A stretch of 64,000 nucleotides of DNA from NCBI GenBank assembly GCA_030614785.1, contig JAUWTJ010000003.1:1-64000 (forward strand), written 5' to 3'. The notes below the pieces were generated by a model. The model was given only the letters and a program-made list of their open reading frames with translations. It searched no databases and was not told the origin of the DNA. The stretch is from Alphaproteobacteria bacterium. GTDB lineage: Bacteria; Pseudomonadota; Alphaproteobacteria; M2410. The position numbers and the translations under genes were made by a program. This document shows positions 24,457 through 33,805 of this stretch, in pieces; the stretch's first letter is position 1, and each line of letters opens with the position of its first letter.

Positions 24457-25917
24457 ATGTTCGGAAAACGTACGCCAGATGCTCCAGGGGGCGACCAGGC
24501 CCGATCGATTCGCAAGAAATCGGTCGAGGAGGATGCTGGCGTGCCTGCTGAGACCGAGGAGTTGGCACCGCCTATCCCGGCGCCCAAACCCTCTCTTGAG
24601 AAAGCCAAAACAACCGAGGATCCTTTCGTTGTTGAAGATCGCTCGGAAGAGTATTTTCAGGTCAAATCGACGATCTTCAATGCGTTGATCGACACGATTG
24701 ATCTGAGTCAGTTCGCCCAGTTGGATCAGGCCAGCGCGCGAGATGAAATTCGCGACATCGTTCAGGAAATCATTGCGATCAAGAACGTCGTCATGAGTAT
24801 CGCTGAGCAGGAAACCCTGCTGCAGGATATCTGCAACGATGTTCTTGGCTACGGGCCGCTTGAGCCTCTGCTTGCTCGCGACGATATCTCGGACATCATG
24901 GTCAATGGTGCCGGGCGCGTTTACATCGAAGTCAACGGCAAGATCCAGGTCACAAATGTTCGGTTCCGGGACAATGGTCAGTTGATGAATATTTGTCAGC
25001 GGATCGTTAGCCAGGTTGGTCGCCGGGTCGATGAGTCGAGCCCTATCTGCGATGCGCGCCTGCTTGACGGTTCTCGGGTCAACGTTATTTCCGGCCCGCT
25101 CGCAATTGACGGCCCAGCACTCACCATTCGGAAGTTCAAGAAAGACAAGCTCCAGATGCAGGATCTTGTGACCTTTGGCTCGATATCGCCTGAAGGTGCA
25201 ACGGTTCTCAATATTATTGGCGCGGTGCGTTGCAACGTCCTGATTTCCGGCGGTACCGGTTCAGGTAAAACAACGCTCTTGAACTGTATGACGGCCTTTA
25301 TCGACGAGGACGAGCGGATCATCACCTGTGAGGATGCGGCGGAGCTTCAGTTGCAGCAGCCCCATGTCGTGCGTCTCGAAACCCGCCCGGCCAATCTTGA
25401 AGGCTCCGGTGAAATTACCATGCGCGAACTGGTCAAGAACTGCCTTCGGATGCGCCCAGAGCGGATCATTGTTGGTGAAGTCCGGGGGCCTGAGGCCTTT
25501 GACCTTCTTCAGGCCATGAATACCGGTCATGACGGTTCGATGGGAACCCTGCACGCCAACTCGCCGCGTGAAGCTCTCAGTCGTCTTGAAAGCATGATTA
25601 CAATGGGCGGCTTCAATCTGCCGTCAAAGACCATTCGCGATATGATTTGCGGTTCGATTGATATTGTTGTTCAAGCAACGCGCCTGCGTGACGGGTCGCG
25701 GCGCATTACCCATGTTACCGAGGTTCTTGGAACCGAGGGCGATGTCATTATTACACAAGATCTGTTTATCTTTGAAATGGATGGCGAGGACGAAGATGGA
25801 AACGTCAAGGGTAGACACAAGTCGACCGGAATTGCGCGCCCGGCATTCTGGGATCGCGCACGGTATTATGGCCGCGAGGCTGAACTTGCCATGGCGCTTG
25901 ATGCGGCTGCCGACTAG
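24457..25917 (+). CDS. cpaF: Tad pilus secretion ATPase CpaF (TadA)
   Basis: The 486-residue hexameric ATPase powers pilus extension and, in this family, retraction. The Walker A is [14 protein letters not shown] (about residue 265). The aspartate and Walker B regions show [21 protein letters not shown] in part and [16 protein letters not shown], and the histidine box is [15 protein letters not shown]. An N-terminal CpaF-type helical region with [17 protein letters not shown] precedes. Length is normal. ATG follows ACGGGG. It lies between cpaE and the tadB/tadC platform genes. Confidence 0.95.
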   Translation: MFGKRTPDAPGGDQARSIRKKSVEEDAGVPAETEELAPPIPAPKPSLEKAKTTEDPFVVEDRSEEYFQVKSTIFNALIDTIDLSQFAQLDQASARDEIRDIVQEIIAIKNVVMSIAEQETLLQDICNDVLGYGPLEPLLARDDISDIMVNGAGRVYIEVNGKIQVTNVRFRDNGQLMNICQRIVSQVGRRVDESSPICDARLLDGSRVNVISGPLAIDGPALTIRKFKKDKLQMQDLVTFGSISPEGATVLNIIGAVRCNVLISGGTGSGKTTLLNCMTAFIDEDERIITCEDAAELQLQQPHVVRLETRPANLEGSGEITMRELVKNCLRMRPERIIVGEVRGPEAFDLLQAMNTGHDGSMGTLHANSPREALSRLESMITMGGFNLPSKTIRDMICGSIDIVVQATRLRDGSRRITHVTEVLGTEGDVIITQDLFIFEMDGEDEDGNVKGRHKSTGIARPAFWDRARYYGREAELAMALDAAAD

Positions 25918-25954
25918 GGCAGTATTGTAAGTTGAAAGAGAATGAGGAATTCGA

Positions 25955-26947
25955 ATGTCATCATCTGATATCACATTTATCTTTGTGATCCTGACAGGCA
26001 CAGTCAGTGTTCTGGCTCTGGGCTACGTGTTCTTTGGACAGGCGGCCACCGCTCGGGCCAGGACGTCGAAGCGCCTGCAGTCCATAGCGCAACCGGGCAA
26101 GGAAAAGAAGTCCCGGTTTAGCGGCGATGCCATTAAGGAGCGCCGCAAGGCGGTTCAGGATACGCTTGATGAGCTGGAGGAGCGCCAGAAGGAACAAAAG
26201 CAAAGACTGTCGCTCAGAGTGCAAATTGATCAGGCCGGACTTGAGATTTCCGAACGAACGTTTTGGGTCATATCGGCAGGGGGTGGTGCCGTTCTTGCCG
26301 CACTTATCTTTGTTGCGGGGCAAGGCGCCATCGCTATTGCTCTGGGTGGTCTTGTTGGTGTCATTGGGCTGCCGCGCTGGGTTCTTTCCTTCCTGCGCAC
26401 GAGGCGCCAGAAGAAGTTCACTGAAGAGTTTGCCAATGCGCTTGATGTGATTGTTCGTGGTGTGAAATCGGGCTTGCCGCTCAATGAATGCCTCAAGATT
26501 ATTGCGCGAGAGTCCGCGCAACCGGTTCGGGGTGAGTTTGCTCTTGTGACCGACGGACAAAAGGTTGGCATCCCCCTTGAGCAGTCGCTGCAAATGCTGT
26601 TTGAGCGGATGCCAATTGCCGAGGTCAATTTCTTCATGATCGTGCTGATCATTCAACAATCTGCGGGTGGTAATCTATCCGAGGCTCTTGGTAATCTTTC
26701 CGATGTTTTGAGATCTCGCAAACAGATGCGTGCGAAGATTCAGGCTATGTCGTCTGAGGCCAAATCATCTGCCATGATTATTGGATCCTTGCCGCCGGGT
26801 GTTGCCGGTCTGGTTTATATGACGTCACCGGAGTATATGATTACCTTGTTCACGTCAGAGCCTGGACACATAATGCTGGGTCTGAGCGCGGTGTGGATGT
26901 CGACCGGTATTCTTGTGATGCGCAAGATGATCAATTTCAACTTTTAG
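25955..26947 (+). CDS. tadB: Tad inner-membrane platform protein TadB
   Basis: The 330-residue protein begins with a membrane segment (about 8-28), then a charged cytoplasmic linker rich in E, K, Q and R (about 60-90). A T2SS F-type domain follows with VRGVKSGLPLNECLKIIARE and two C-terminal helices (about 275-325). It forms the platform that couples CpaF to pilin assembly together with TadC. ATG after GAGGAA. The next gene starts 14 bases after the stop. Confidence 0.92.
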   Translation: MSSSDITFIFVILTGTVSVLALGYVFFGQAATARARTSKRLQSIAQPGKEKKSRFSGDAIKERRKAVQDTLDELEERQKEQKQRLSLRVQIDQAGLEISERTFWVISAGGGAVLAALIFVAGQGAIAIALGGLVGVIGLPRWVLSFLRTRRQKKFTEEFANALDVIVRGVKSGLPLNECLKIIARESAQPVRGEFALVTDGQKVGIPLEQSLQMLFERMPIAEVNFFMIVLIIQQSAGGNLSEALGNLSDVLRSRKQMRAKIQAMSSEAKSSAMIIGSLPPGVAGLVYMTSPEYMITLFTSEPGHIMLGLSAVWMSTGILVMRKMINFNF

Positions 26948-26961
26948 TGACAGGTTTTCCG

Positions 26962-27933
26962 ATGGGACGTTTGATCAGTTTCTTTTATGACCCTCAGCTT
27001 CTGTTGACGCTGCTTGTTGCGGTCGCGGCTTTCGCCTCAATCATAACCATTGCGATGCCATGGCTGGCGCGTGACAAGTTGAATGACCGCCTTAAGTCTG
27101 TTGCCAATCGGCGTGAGGAGTTGCGCAAGCAGCAGCGGCAGGATTTGTCAAAGACGAAGTCCGGAGCGCGGTTGCGGCACAAGTCAGACGGGTTCTATAA
27201 GGAGTTTGTTGAAAAACTCAATCTGCGTGAAATGCTTGAGGGCCCGGAAACAAGGATGAGGCTGGCGCAGGCCGGTTTTCGGGGGCCAGGGCCGGTTTTT
27301 ACTTTTGTCTTTTTCCGTGTCGTTATGCCGCCGGTTGTGTTTGCCCTGGTGCTTGCCTATCTGTTTCTCCTGAACGATTTTGGTTATCCTGTCGGAAAGC
27401 GCTTTTTGATGGCGGGTGGCGGAGCTGTCTTCGGGTTTTTTCTACCGAATATCTTTATCAAGAACTTTGCCCAACGCCGCCAGGAGACAATTTTTGCGTC
27501 ATTTCCCGATGCCCTTGATCTGCTTCTCATCTGTGTGGAGTCAGGTATGTCCATTGAGGCTGCCTTCGCCAAAGTGACCAATGAAATCGGCGCGCAATCT
27601 GTTCCGCTAGCTGAAGAGCTTGGGCTGACAACGGCAGAGCTGTCGTATTTGCCCGAGCGCCGAATGGCTTACGAAAACCTTGGTGAACGGACGGGTCACC
27701 CCGGCATCAAGGCGGTCTGCACGTCGCTTATTCAGGCGGAGCGCTACGGGACACCCGTTGGGCAGGCTCTGCGAGTTATGGCGCAGGAAAACCGGCAGAT
27801 GCGGATGAATATTGCGGAGAAGAAGGCGGCCTCTTTGCCTGCCAAACTGACCGTACCAATGATTGCATTTTTCCTGCCGGTCCTGTTTGTTGTAATTTTG
27901 GGACCTGCGGCTATCAAACTGATGTGGAGTTGA
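26962..27933 (+). CDS. tadC: Tad inner-membrane platform protein TadC
   Basis: The 323-residue protein is the second T2SS F-type platform subunit: an N-terminal helix (about 12-32), a basic linker, two helices near 110-165, then the domain with LLLICVESGMSIEAAFAKV and a C-terminal anchor (FFLPVLFVVILGPAAIKL). The frame is open back into tadB, but the ATG at 26962 starts just before the first helix and is preferred. It is the last plus-strand gene of the locus. The pseudopilin genes tadE/F/G are not in this window. Confidence 0.9.
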   Translation: MGRLISFFYDPQLLLTLLVAVAAFASIITIAMPWLARDKLNDRLKSVANRREELRKQQRQDLSKTKSGARLRHKSDGFYKEFVEKLNLREMLEGPETRMRLAQAGFRGPGPVFTFVFFRVVMPPVVFALVLAYLFLLNDFGYPVGKRFLMAGGGAVFGFFLPNIFIKNFAQRRQETIFASFPDALDLLLICVESGMSIEAAFAKVTNEIGAQSVPLAEELGLTTAELSYLPERRMAYENLGERTGHPGIKAVCTSLIQAERYGTPVGQALRVMAQENRQMRMNIAEKKAASLPAKLTVPMIAFFLPVLFVVILGPAAIKLMWS

Positions 27934-27996
27934 TCGGACTTGCCGAGAGGCGGACGTAGACGCTGCCGTGCCCATAGACTTTGTCATGTCACGTAA

Positions 27997-28032
27997 AAAA
28001 CCCGCCGAAGGCTTTTGCCTCTGGCGGGTTTT
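27997..28032. terminator. Bidirectional terminator between tadC and tadD
   Basis: AAAACCCGCC (27997-28006) pairs with GGCGGGTTTT (28023-28032), with a smaller inner stem GGC/GCC. T-runs on both strands fit termination of tadC (plus) and tadD (minus). Confidence 0.9.
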
Positions 28033-28056
28033 GTATTTCACTTCAAGTGAGCGCCG

Positions 28057-28905
28057 TCAGGACGGCAGGTTTCCCGGCATGCTGTCGTCGTAATCGCCGT
28101 CGGTCGGGCGGTGCCAGCGCGCAGGCTGGGTCAGGAGGGATCGCAGATAGGCCATGTTCTCTTCGACTGTTGCCGGTGGCAGATAGGCGCGGGCGATACG
28201 CTCGGATTCTTCAAAGTCTCCCTTGAGGCCAACGATGAGGGCAAGGTTGAGATTGACCTCCTGGGTAGCGTCAGGATGGGTAACCGCCCTGCGGAGCATG
28301 TTCTCGGCTTCGCCAAGGCGCCCCTGCGTGGCAAGTGACAGACCGTAGTTAGCCAGGACAACAGGATTGCCCGGCGAATAGGTCAGGGCCATTTGATAGG
28401 CGTCCTGAGCCTTTTGATGGTCTTCCAACTGATCCAGGGCAATGCCGCGCGCCGACATGATGCTCCAGTCAGACGGTAGCTTGCTTGCCGCCTGTTCGAG
28501 CAGTTTCAGACCTTCTTTCGGCGATCCACGTTCGATCAGCGTCTTGCCCATTTCGGACAGAAGATAGGGGTCATTGGCAGCGATAGCGGTCGCACGCAGC
28601 AAGACACCGAGGGACTCGTCATACTTCCTCTCCTTGCGCAATTGACGCGAAAGGCCGACGGCCGCATTAATGTCGTGCGGATTGGCCTTGAACCTTTCGG
28701 CCCAGCGCTGCACCGCCGGAGACGTCGGGGCCTTCCGGGAGGTATCGGAATATCGAGGCGCGTCGAGGGAGGCCATGTCATTACTTTGCGTCGTCTGGCA
28801 GGCGCTCGCCGCCAGGCAGACGACAGCCATTGCTGCCCCGCGAAAGATCCTGGTGCTGCCGAGAAGTTCGGTTTTGAAATTTTGCGCCATGCCTGGTCCG
28901 ATCAC
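28057..28905 (-). CDS. tadD: TadD-like lipoprotein with TPR repeats
   Basis: The 282-residue product has a lipoprotein signal with lipobox SAC (about residue 36) and several tetratricopeptide repeats between about 70 and 235: RQLRKERKYDESLGVLLRA, GSPKEGLKLLEQAA, EDHQKAQDAYQMAL and GRLGEAENMLRRAV. TadD proteins assist secretin multimerisation in Tad systems, like pilotins. The start could be the GTG at 28905 (AAGG nine bases upstream) or the ATG at 28890. It faces tadC across a shared terminator and is transcribed on its own, divergent from the aminopeptidase gene. Confidence 0.85.
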   Translation of the reverse strand: MIGPGMAQNFKTELLGSTRIFRGAAMAVVCLAASACQTTQSNDMASLDAPRYSDTSRKAPTSPAVQRWAERFKANPHDINAAVGLSRQLRKERKYDESLGVLLRATAIAANDPYLLSEMGKTLIERGSPKEGLKLLEQAASKLPSDWSIMSARGIALDQLEDHQKAQDAYQMALTYSPGNPVVLANYGLSLATQGRLGEAENMLRRAVTHPDATQEVNLNLALIVGLKGDFEESERIARAYLPPATVEENMAYLRSLLTQPARWHRPTDGDYDDSMPGNLPS

Positions 28906-29108
28906 AATGATTTACCTTAACAAAGAGTATCCCAGCCAAATTCCAACAAACCTTTAATTCTATTGAAGAATTTTGAAATATTGCCGTATGATCGGGGTGA
29001 AATGGACGGCGGCGCGGAAGGTTGAAGCGGGTCTTCCAGAGAGCTGGTGTGACGATCTGTTGTGCCCATGCCCATGCCCGGACCTGTTTTGGAAAGTGAG
29101 AATGCCCT

Positions 29109-30503
29109 GTGCTTGATATATTTGCCAGCCGCAGCGATGCTGCCCACATCGTTCACCTTGTTTCGTCAGATCAATCGACATTGGACCTTGAAGGCTTGCC
29201 TGCACCCGCAAAGGCCTTTGCCGGTGTTGCGGGCTTTGTCGGGGAGGCCGGGCGCATTCTTTATATTCCGGCTGATGACGGCACTCTTGCGCGCGTGCTC
29301 TACGGCATCGGGGATGGCGGCGATCCTTTCGTCCTTGCAGGTCTGTCCAGTGCGCTCGTCCCGGGCGATTATGAACTTGCAGGACTGAAAGATGACGATG
29401 GGACCAGGGCGGCGCTTGCCTGGGCCTTTGGGGTCTATGACTTTGATGTCTACAAATCGTCCAACAGTGACACCACGGCGAAAAAAGACGGCGCCCTGCC
29501 ACGCCTCGTTTTGCCTCAGGGGGTTGACGGCGAGAGGGTGTCGATTATCGCACGCGGTGCTTCGCTCGCCCGGGACCTTGTGAACACGCCGTCGAGCGAT
29601 ATGGGGCCGGAGGAACTTGCCAGCGCTGCCGAAGCGCTTGCGGCGCGATGTGGTGCGCAGCTGGTCGTAACGGTCGGGGATGATTTGCTGAACGAAAATC
29701 ATCCCATGATCCATGCGGTGGGACGCGCCTCTGACCGGCTTCCCCGGTTGATCGATATGCACTGGGGCGAAGAAAGTGCCGCGAAGATTACCCTTGTCGG
29801 CAAAGGGGTTTGCTTTGATACCGGCGGCCTCAATCTGAAGCCCGGCGGCTCGATGGCCCTGATGAAAAAAGATATGGGCGGGGCGGCGAATGTTCTTGGC
29901 CTCGCTTCCATGATCATGGAGGCCGGGTTGAATGTGCGCCTCAGGGTCCTTGTTCCGGCGGTTGAAAATTCGATTTCCGGAAATGCCTTTCGCCCCGGAG
30001 ACGTTCTGAAAAGTCGCAAGGGTCTTTCTGTCGAGATCGGCAATACTGATGCCGAGGGTCGGCTGGTGCTGGGTGACGCGTTGACGCTTGGCTGTGAAGA
30101 CAAGCCTGACCTGCTTGTTGATATGGCGACCCTTACCGGTGCGGCCCGGGTTGGGCTTGGTCCGGAACTGCCGCCGTTCTATACGGATGATGAGGCATTG
30201 GCTGCGGAGATTTCCAAGGCTGCAGGCGATGTGAACGATCCGGTGTGGCGCATGCCGTTGTGGCAACCTTACGCGGATGGTCTGAAGTCACAGGTCGCCG
30301 ATATCAATCACATAACAAAAGATGGATTTGCCGGTTCGGTCACGGCGGCACTGTTCCTGCAGAAATTCGTTGAGCCGGAAACCTCCTGGGTGCATTTTGA
30401 TATTTTCGGATGGAACGCCCGGGACCGCCCGGGGCGCAAGATCGGCGGCGAGGCGCAGGCCATTCGGGCGCTGTTCGACCTGCTGTCCAGACGTTATGGT
30501 TAA
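29109..30503 (+). CDS. Leucyl aminopeptidase family protein (M17)
   Basis: The 464-residue cytosolic metallo-exopeptidase removes N-terminal residues from peptides. The catalytic domain shows VGKGVCFDTGGLNLKPGGSM with the metal-binding lysine/aspartate, KKDMGGAANVLG, and the M17 signature NTDAEGRLVLGDAL. The N-terminal half is the typical macro-like domain. It resembles the PepB-like branch common in Alphaproteobacteria. The start appears to be GTG at 29109; the ribosome site is weak. The upstream 200 bases are shared with the divergent tadD gene. Confidence 0.9.
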   Translation: MLDIFASRSDAAHIVHLVSSDQSTLDLEGLPAPAKAFAGVAGFVGEAGRILYIPADDGTLARVLYGIGDGGDPFVLAGLSSALVPGDYELAGLKDDDGTRAALAWAFGVYDFDVYKSSNSDTTAKKDGALPRLVLPQGVDGERVSIIARGASLARDLVNTPSSDMGPEELASAAEALAARCGAQLVVTVGDDLLNENHPMIHAVGRASDRLPRLIDMHWGEESAAKITLVGKGVCFDTGGLNLKPGGSMALMKKDMGGAANVLGLASMIMEAGLNVRLRVLVPAVENSISGNAFRPGDVLKSRKGLSVEIGNTDAEGRLVLGDALTLGCEDKPDLLVDMATLTGAARVGLGPELPPFYTDDEALAAEISKAAGDVNDPVWRMPLWQPYADGLKSQVADINHITKDGFAGSVTAALFLQKFVEPETSWVHFDIFGWNARDRPGRKIGGEAQAIRALFDLLSRRYG

Positions 30504-30579
30504 AGGCCGTTAACCGGTTCTTCACCTCGTGGGCCTAGCCTGTCGAAACGGTTGCGAAACGTCTTTAGAGGGCCCTCCC

Positions 30580-30936
30580 ATGGAAATGCAGGAAAACACA
30601 GCACTTGAAGCGCTCGGGTTCTGGCGATCAGTGACACTGGAATCGGTGCGCCGCGAGGCGCCGGACCTCACCGCAAGGCAGATGGCCCTGTTGCTGACGG
30701 TCTATCTCGTTGAAGCACCACACACCGTACGAGGCCTTGCCAGCCAGCTTAAAGCCTCAAAGCCGGCCATCACCCGGGCGCTGGATACACTGGGGCAGAT
30801 GGGCCTGGTCAAGCGCAAGCGCGATGAGGCCGACAAGCGAAACGTGTTGGTCCAGAGAACCGTCCAGGGGTCGGTCTATTTGCGTGACTTCGCAGACATC
30901 ATCCAATCCGGCGCAACCCCGGCAGTCCCGCAATAG
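30580..30936 (+). CDS. MarR-like winged-helix regulator
   Basis: The 118-residue protein has a winged helix-turn-helix: DLTARQMALLLTVYLVEAPH, then TVRGLASQLKASKPAITRAL as the recognition unit and KRKRDEADKRNVLVQRT as the wing. Short helices at each end would form the dimer interface; it is shorter than typical MarR proteins (about 140). AGAGGG lies upstream of the ATG at 30580. It lies 76 bases after the aminopeptidase gene and is convergent with the cytochrome c gene, 11 bases away. Target genes are unknown. Confidence 0.78.
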   Translation: MEMQENTALEALGFWRSVTLESVRREAPDLTARQMALLLTVYLVEAPHTVRGLASQLKASKPAITRALDTLGQMGLVKRKRDEADKRNVLVQRTVQGSVYLRDFADIIQSGATPAVPQ

Positions 30937-30947
30937 AGTTCCAATTT

Positions 30948-31511
30948 CTATTGAAGCGTCGCCACAAAGGCGATGAGGTCGGCTCGTTCCTGTTCTTTTT
31001 TAATTTTCAGGCTCATCTTTGTGGCTTTCACAAAAGCCTTTGGGTCGGCCAGGAACGTATCAAGATCAGCATCAGACCAGGATCCGCCCATCGCCTTCAT
31101 ATTGGCGGAGTATCTGTAGCCTTCCGCCGCTGCGCGTCCGCGAACCATTACGCCAAACAGATTTGGCCCAACCTTGTGACCTTCACCGGATCCGAACGTG
31201 TGGCAAGTGCCGCACTTCTTTTTGGCTGTTTTGGCGCCTGCAGCGGCATCGCCGACCAGGGCGGCCACCACTTCGGCAGCACTGTCGATCGTGGCTTCAT
31301 GGGTAGCATCTGCCTCACCCATCCCGGTGTCAGGCGTATGGCCCGCATCTGCGACATGACTGGCATCTGCGACCTGTTCAGTATCGGCGTGCTCGCCGCC
31401 ATGGGTGCCGCTGGAGCCTCCCAACATATCACCAATCAGATTGATGCTGAAAAGTCCGAGATAGGCAAAGCCAAGGGCCATCCCGATTTTGATCCAAAGT
31501 GGTGTATGCAT
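30948..31511 (-). CDS. Membrane-anchored class I cytochrome c
   Basis: The 187-residue product has an N-terminal membrane anchor (about 5-29), a long His/Asp/Ala-rich linker (about 32-80) and one cytochrome c domain with the haem site KKCGTCHTF. Later methionines near KATKMSLKIK give the likely axial ligand. It should carry electrons in the periplasm between the bc1 complex and an oxidase, like CycM-type cytochromes. ATG at 31511 follows GGAG. It is divergent from kdsB; cytochrome c-kdsB-pheA is a common alphaproteobacterial order. Confidence 0.88.
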   Translation of the reverse strand: MHTPLWIKIGMALGFAYLGLFSINLIGDMLGGSSGTHGGEHADTEQVADASHVADAGHTPDTGMGEADATHEATIDSAAEVVAALVGDAAAGAKTAKKKCGTCHTFGSGEGHKVGPNLFGVMVRGRAAAEGYRYSANMKAMGGSWSDADLDTFLADPKAFVKATKMSLKIKKEQERADLIAFVATLQ

Positions 31512-31667
31512 GAAGTTTCTCCGGCCTGAATTCTTGAGCAGAATTGTATTATTTGCGCGGGCGCGCGCGATTTGTGATAGTGCGGCGCGGAATGTAACGA
31601 CAGGAGGCTCCTGAAGCAAGCCCGGATGGGGCGTTAATCTTGCAGGATCAGGGGCGAAATTGAGCCG

Positions 31668-32405
31668 ATGAACCCGATTGTGATTATACCGGCGCGGCTG
31701 GCCTCGACCCGGCTGCCCGACAAGCCGTTGGCTGATATCGGCGGCGCGCCGATGATTGTCCAGGTGGTGCGCCGGGCCGAAGAGGCCGGGCTTGGTCCGG
31801 TCTTCGTGGCGGCGGGTGATGCGGCCATTGTGGACGCTGTCGAGGCCGCAGGCGGGCGGGCGATTTTGACCAATCCCGATTTGCCATCCGGTTCGGACAG
31901 GATCTGGCAGGCGTTGCAGAGGATTGACCCGGACGGCGCGCACGATGTGATCATCAATCTGCAGGGCGATCTGCCGACGATTTCATCGCCAGTGCTGAAG
32001 GCGATCATGGAGCCGCTGCTAGACCCTTGCGTCGATATTGCTACTCTGGTTGCCGAGATCACTGATCCCGAAGAGGCGACCAACCCGAATGTCTGCAAGG
32101 CGATTGTCTCTAGAGTTGAGGGCAGTGCGTCGGGGCGGGCGCTCTATTTTACCCGTGCGACGGCACCGAGCGGCGATGGACCGCTCTATCATCACATCGG
32201 GATCTACGGCTATCGCCGCGCTGCCCTTGAGCGGTTTGTTGCGCTGCCGCCGTCGCCGCTGGAAAAGCGCGAGCGGCTTGAACAATTGCGCGCGCTGGAA
32301 GATGGTATGACGGTCGGCGTCATGATTGTCGATGAGGTGCCGGCCGGAGTGGATACCAAAGAAGACCTTGCCAGGGCGAGACGAGAAATTGTGCGGTTCG
32401 CATAA
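31668..32405 (+). CDS. kdsB: 3-deoxy-manno-octulosonate cytidylyltransferase
   Basis: The 245-residue enzyme activates Kdo with CTP to CMP-Kdo for lipopolysaccharide inner-core synthesis. The N-terminal nucleotide-binding motif is [16 protein letters not shown], in part, with [10 protein letters not shown] and NLQGDLPTI following and HIGIYGYRR near residue 176. Length is standard. ATG at 31668 follows AGGGGCG. It indicates an LPS-bearing envelope. pheA follows 25 bases later in the same direction. Confidence 0.95.
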   Translation: MNPIVIIPARLASTRLPDKPLADIGGAPMIVQVVRRAEEAGLGPVFVAAGDAAIVDAVEAAGGRAILTNPDLPSGSDRIWQALQRIDPDGAHDVIINLQGDLPTISSPVLKAIMEPLLDPCVDIATLVAEITDPEEATNPNVCKAIVSRVEGSASGRALYFTRATAPSGDGPLYHHIGIYGYRRAALERFVALPPSPLEKRERLEQLRALEDGMTVGVMIVDEVPAGVDTKEDLARARREIVRFA

Positions 32406-32430
32406 GAAAAGAAAGTGAAGGAGTATCGAC

Positions 32431-33267
32431 GTGGACAAGATCGCGTTTCAGGGTGAGCTCGGGGCCAATTCGGATATGGCCTGCCGGAAGTATTTCCCGG
32501 ATATGGAGCCCTTGCCGTGCCAAACCTTTCAGGCGGCGCTGGATGCGATCCAGTCCGGCGAGGCGGCGCTTGGCATGATTCCGGTCGAAAACACTGTGGC
32601 GGGACGTGTTGCAGACATTCACCATCTGTTGCCGGAGGCCAGTCTCTATATTGTCGGCGAGCGCTTTTTACCGATCAATCATCAGCTGATGGGCGTGAAG
32701 GGCGCGGACCCGGCGAAGTTCACTAAAGTGATCTCCCACGTCCACGCTCTTGGCCAGTGCCGCAACAAGATCCGCGACAAGGCTCTGAGGGCCGAAATTG
32801 TCTTTGATACTGCCGGTGCGGCTCGCCAGGTGGCGGAGGAAAAGGATCCGACTCTCGTTGCCATCGCTTCGCCGCTCGCGGCAGAACTCTATGGTCTTGA
32901 GGTCTTCGATCCGGAGATGGAGGATGCGGCGCATAACACGACCCGCTTCCTCGTCATGGCGAACGAGCCCGACGACGCGGAGCCCGAGGTCGAAAAGGTT
33001 ATGACCAGCATTATATTCCGTGTCCGGAATGTACCTGCATCGCTCTACAAGGCGCTCGGCGGCTTTGCCACCAACGGGGTCAATGTAACCAAGCTTGAGA
33101 GCTACCAGGTCGAGGGCAGTTTCAATGCGACCCAGTTCTATGCTGATTTCGAGGGCCACCCCTCAAACCGGCTGGTGCGTCTGGCGCTTGAGGAGCTCAA
33201 GTTCTTCTGCTCCGAACTGACGGTGCTCGGGGTCTACCCGGCCGATCCGTTTCGCGACGGGATGTAA
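32431..33267 (+). CDS. pheA: Prephenate dehydratase
   Basis: The 278-residue enzyme converts prephenate to phenylpyruvate in phenylalanine synthesis. The catalytic domain covers about 1-180 with GELGANSDMA, IPVENTVAGRV and the catalytic HNTTRFLVM motif. A C-terminal ACT domain (about 190-270) with KLESYQVEG gives feedback control by phenylalanine. No chorismate mutase domain is fused. The start is GTG at 32431 after GAAGGAG. It lies downstream of kdsB and ten bases before an orphan membrane-protein gene. Confidence 0.95.
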   Translation: MDKIAFQGELGANSDMACRKYFPDMEPLPCQTFQAALDAIQSGEAALGMIPVENTVAGRVADIHHLLPEASLYIVGERFLPINHQLMGVKGADPAKFTKVISHVHALGQCRNKIRDKALRAEIVFDTAGAARQVAEEKDPTLVAIASPLAAELYGLEVFDPEMEDAAHNTTRFLVMANEPDDAEPEVEKVMTSIIFRVRNVPASLYKALGGFATNGVNVTKLESYQVEGSFNATQFYADFEGHPSNRLVRLALEELKFFCSELTVLGVYPADPFRDGM

Positions 33268-33277
33268 GAGAGGTGAT

Positions 33278-33709
33278 ATGAGTGGGGCCTTCAAAGCAGC
33301 GTTGGGATGGTTGTTCGCCTATTTTGCTGCGTCCATCACCGCCGGACTTACAGCATTGATTGCGTTCATGACCTCGGGTTTGTTGCTATATGGAACGCGG
33401 TCGAAGTTCGATGAGCGGACATTCTCATTTTTCTTAACAGGAACTCTCGAACCCTTTTTGATAGCGACTTTGGTCATTCTAGTTGTGACTTTTCCGCTGG
33501 CTCTGTTTTGGTCTGCCATTCCAGAAGCTATGAGGGTAAAGCCAAACTTGGCGCGCTATTCCCTCTTCGGCATGGGATCGGCCTGTCTTCTAACAGTAGT
33601 CTTGGGGTCGGTAACTTCGTTTCCCTTTATGTTGACGTTCGGGTTGCCAATTTCACTACCTGCCGGTCTTGCTGGTGGAGCTACTTTATATGTACTTCGT
33701 AAGAGGTAA
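33278..33709 (+). CDS. Small membrane protein, unknown
   Basis: The 143-residue protein has four hydrophobic segments (about 8-38, 55-78, 93-113 and 116-136) with short loops and a basic C-terminus (RKR). I do not recognise a family. GAGAGGTG precedes the ATG with good spacing, and it follows pheA by ten bases. Its codons use more A and T in third positions than the kdsB/pheA genes beside it, which suggests later acquisition or relaxed selection. Confidence 0.6.
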   Translation: MSGAFKAALGWLFAYFAASITAGLTALIAFMTSGLLLYGTRSKFDERTFSFFLTGTLEPFLIATLVILVVTFPLALFWSAIPEAMRVKPNLARYSLFGMGSACLLTVVLGSVTSFPFMLTFGLPISLPAGLAGGATLYVLRKR

Positions 33710-33805
33710 GTGGCCAGGATCTGACATCCTGTCTACGCTCTCTCCATCTAGCGGAAGTGAGTCGTCGATGTGGTCTGGAGTTATTTATGTCGAAAGGTGG
33801 TGAAC

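Noticed and set aside
30506-30519. TTAA-N6-TTAA near the end of the aminopeptidase gene
   Set aside because: Spacing is six rather than seven bases, so it does not fit the CtrA consensus.
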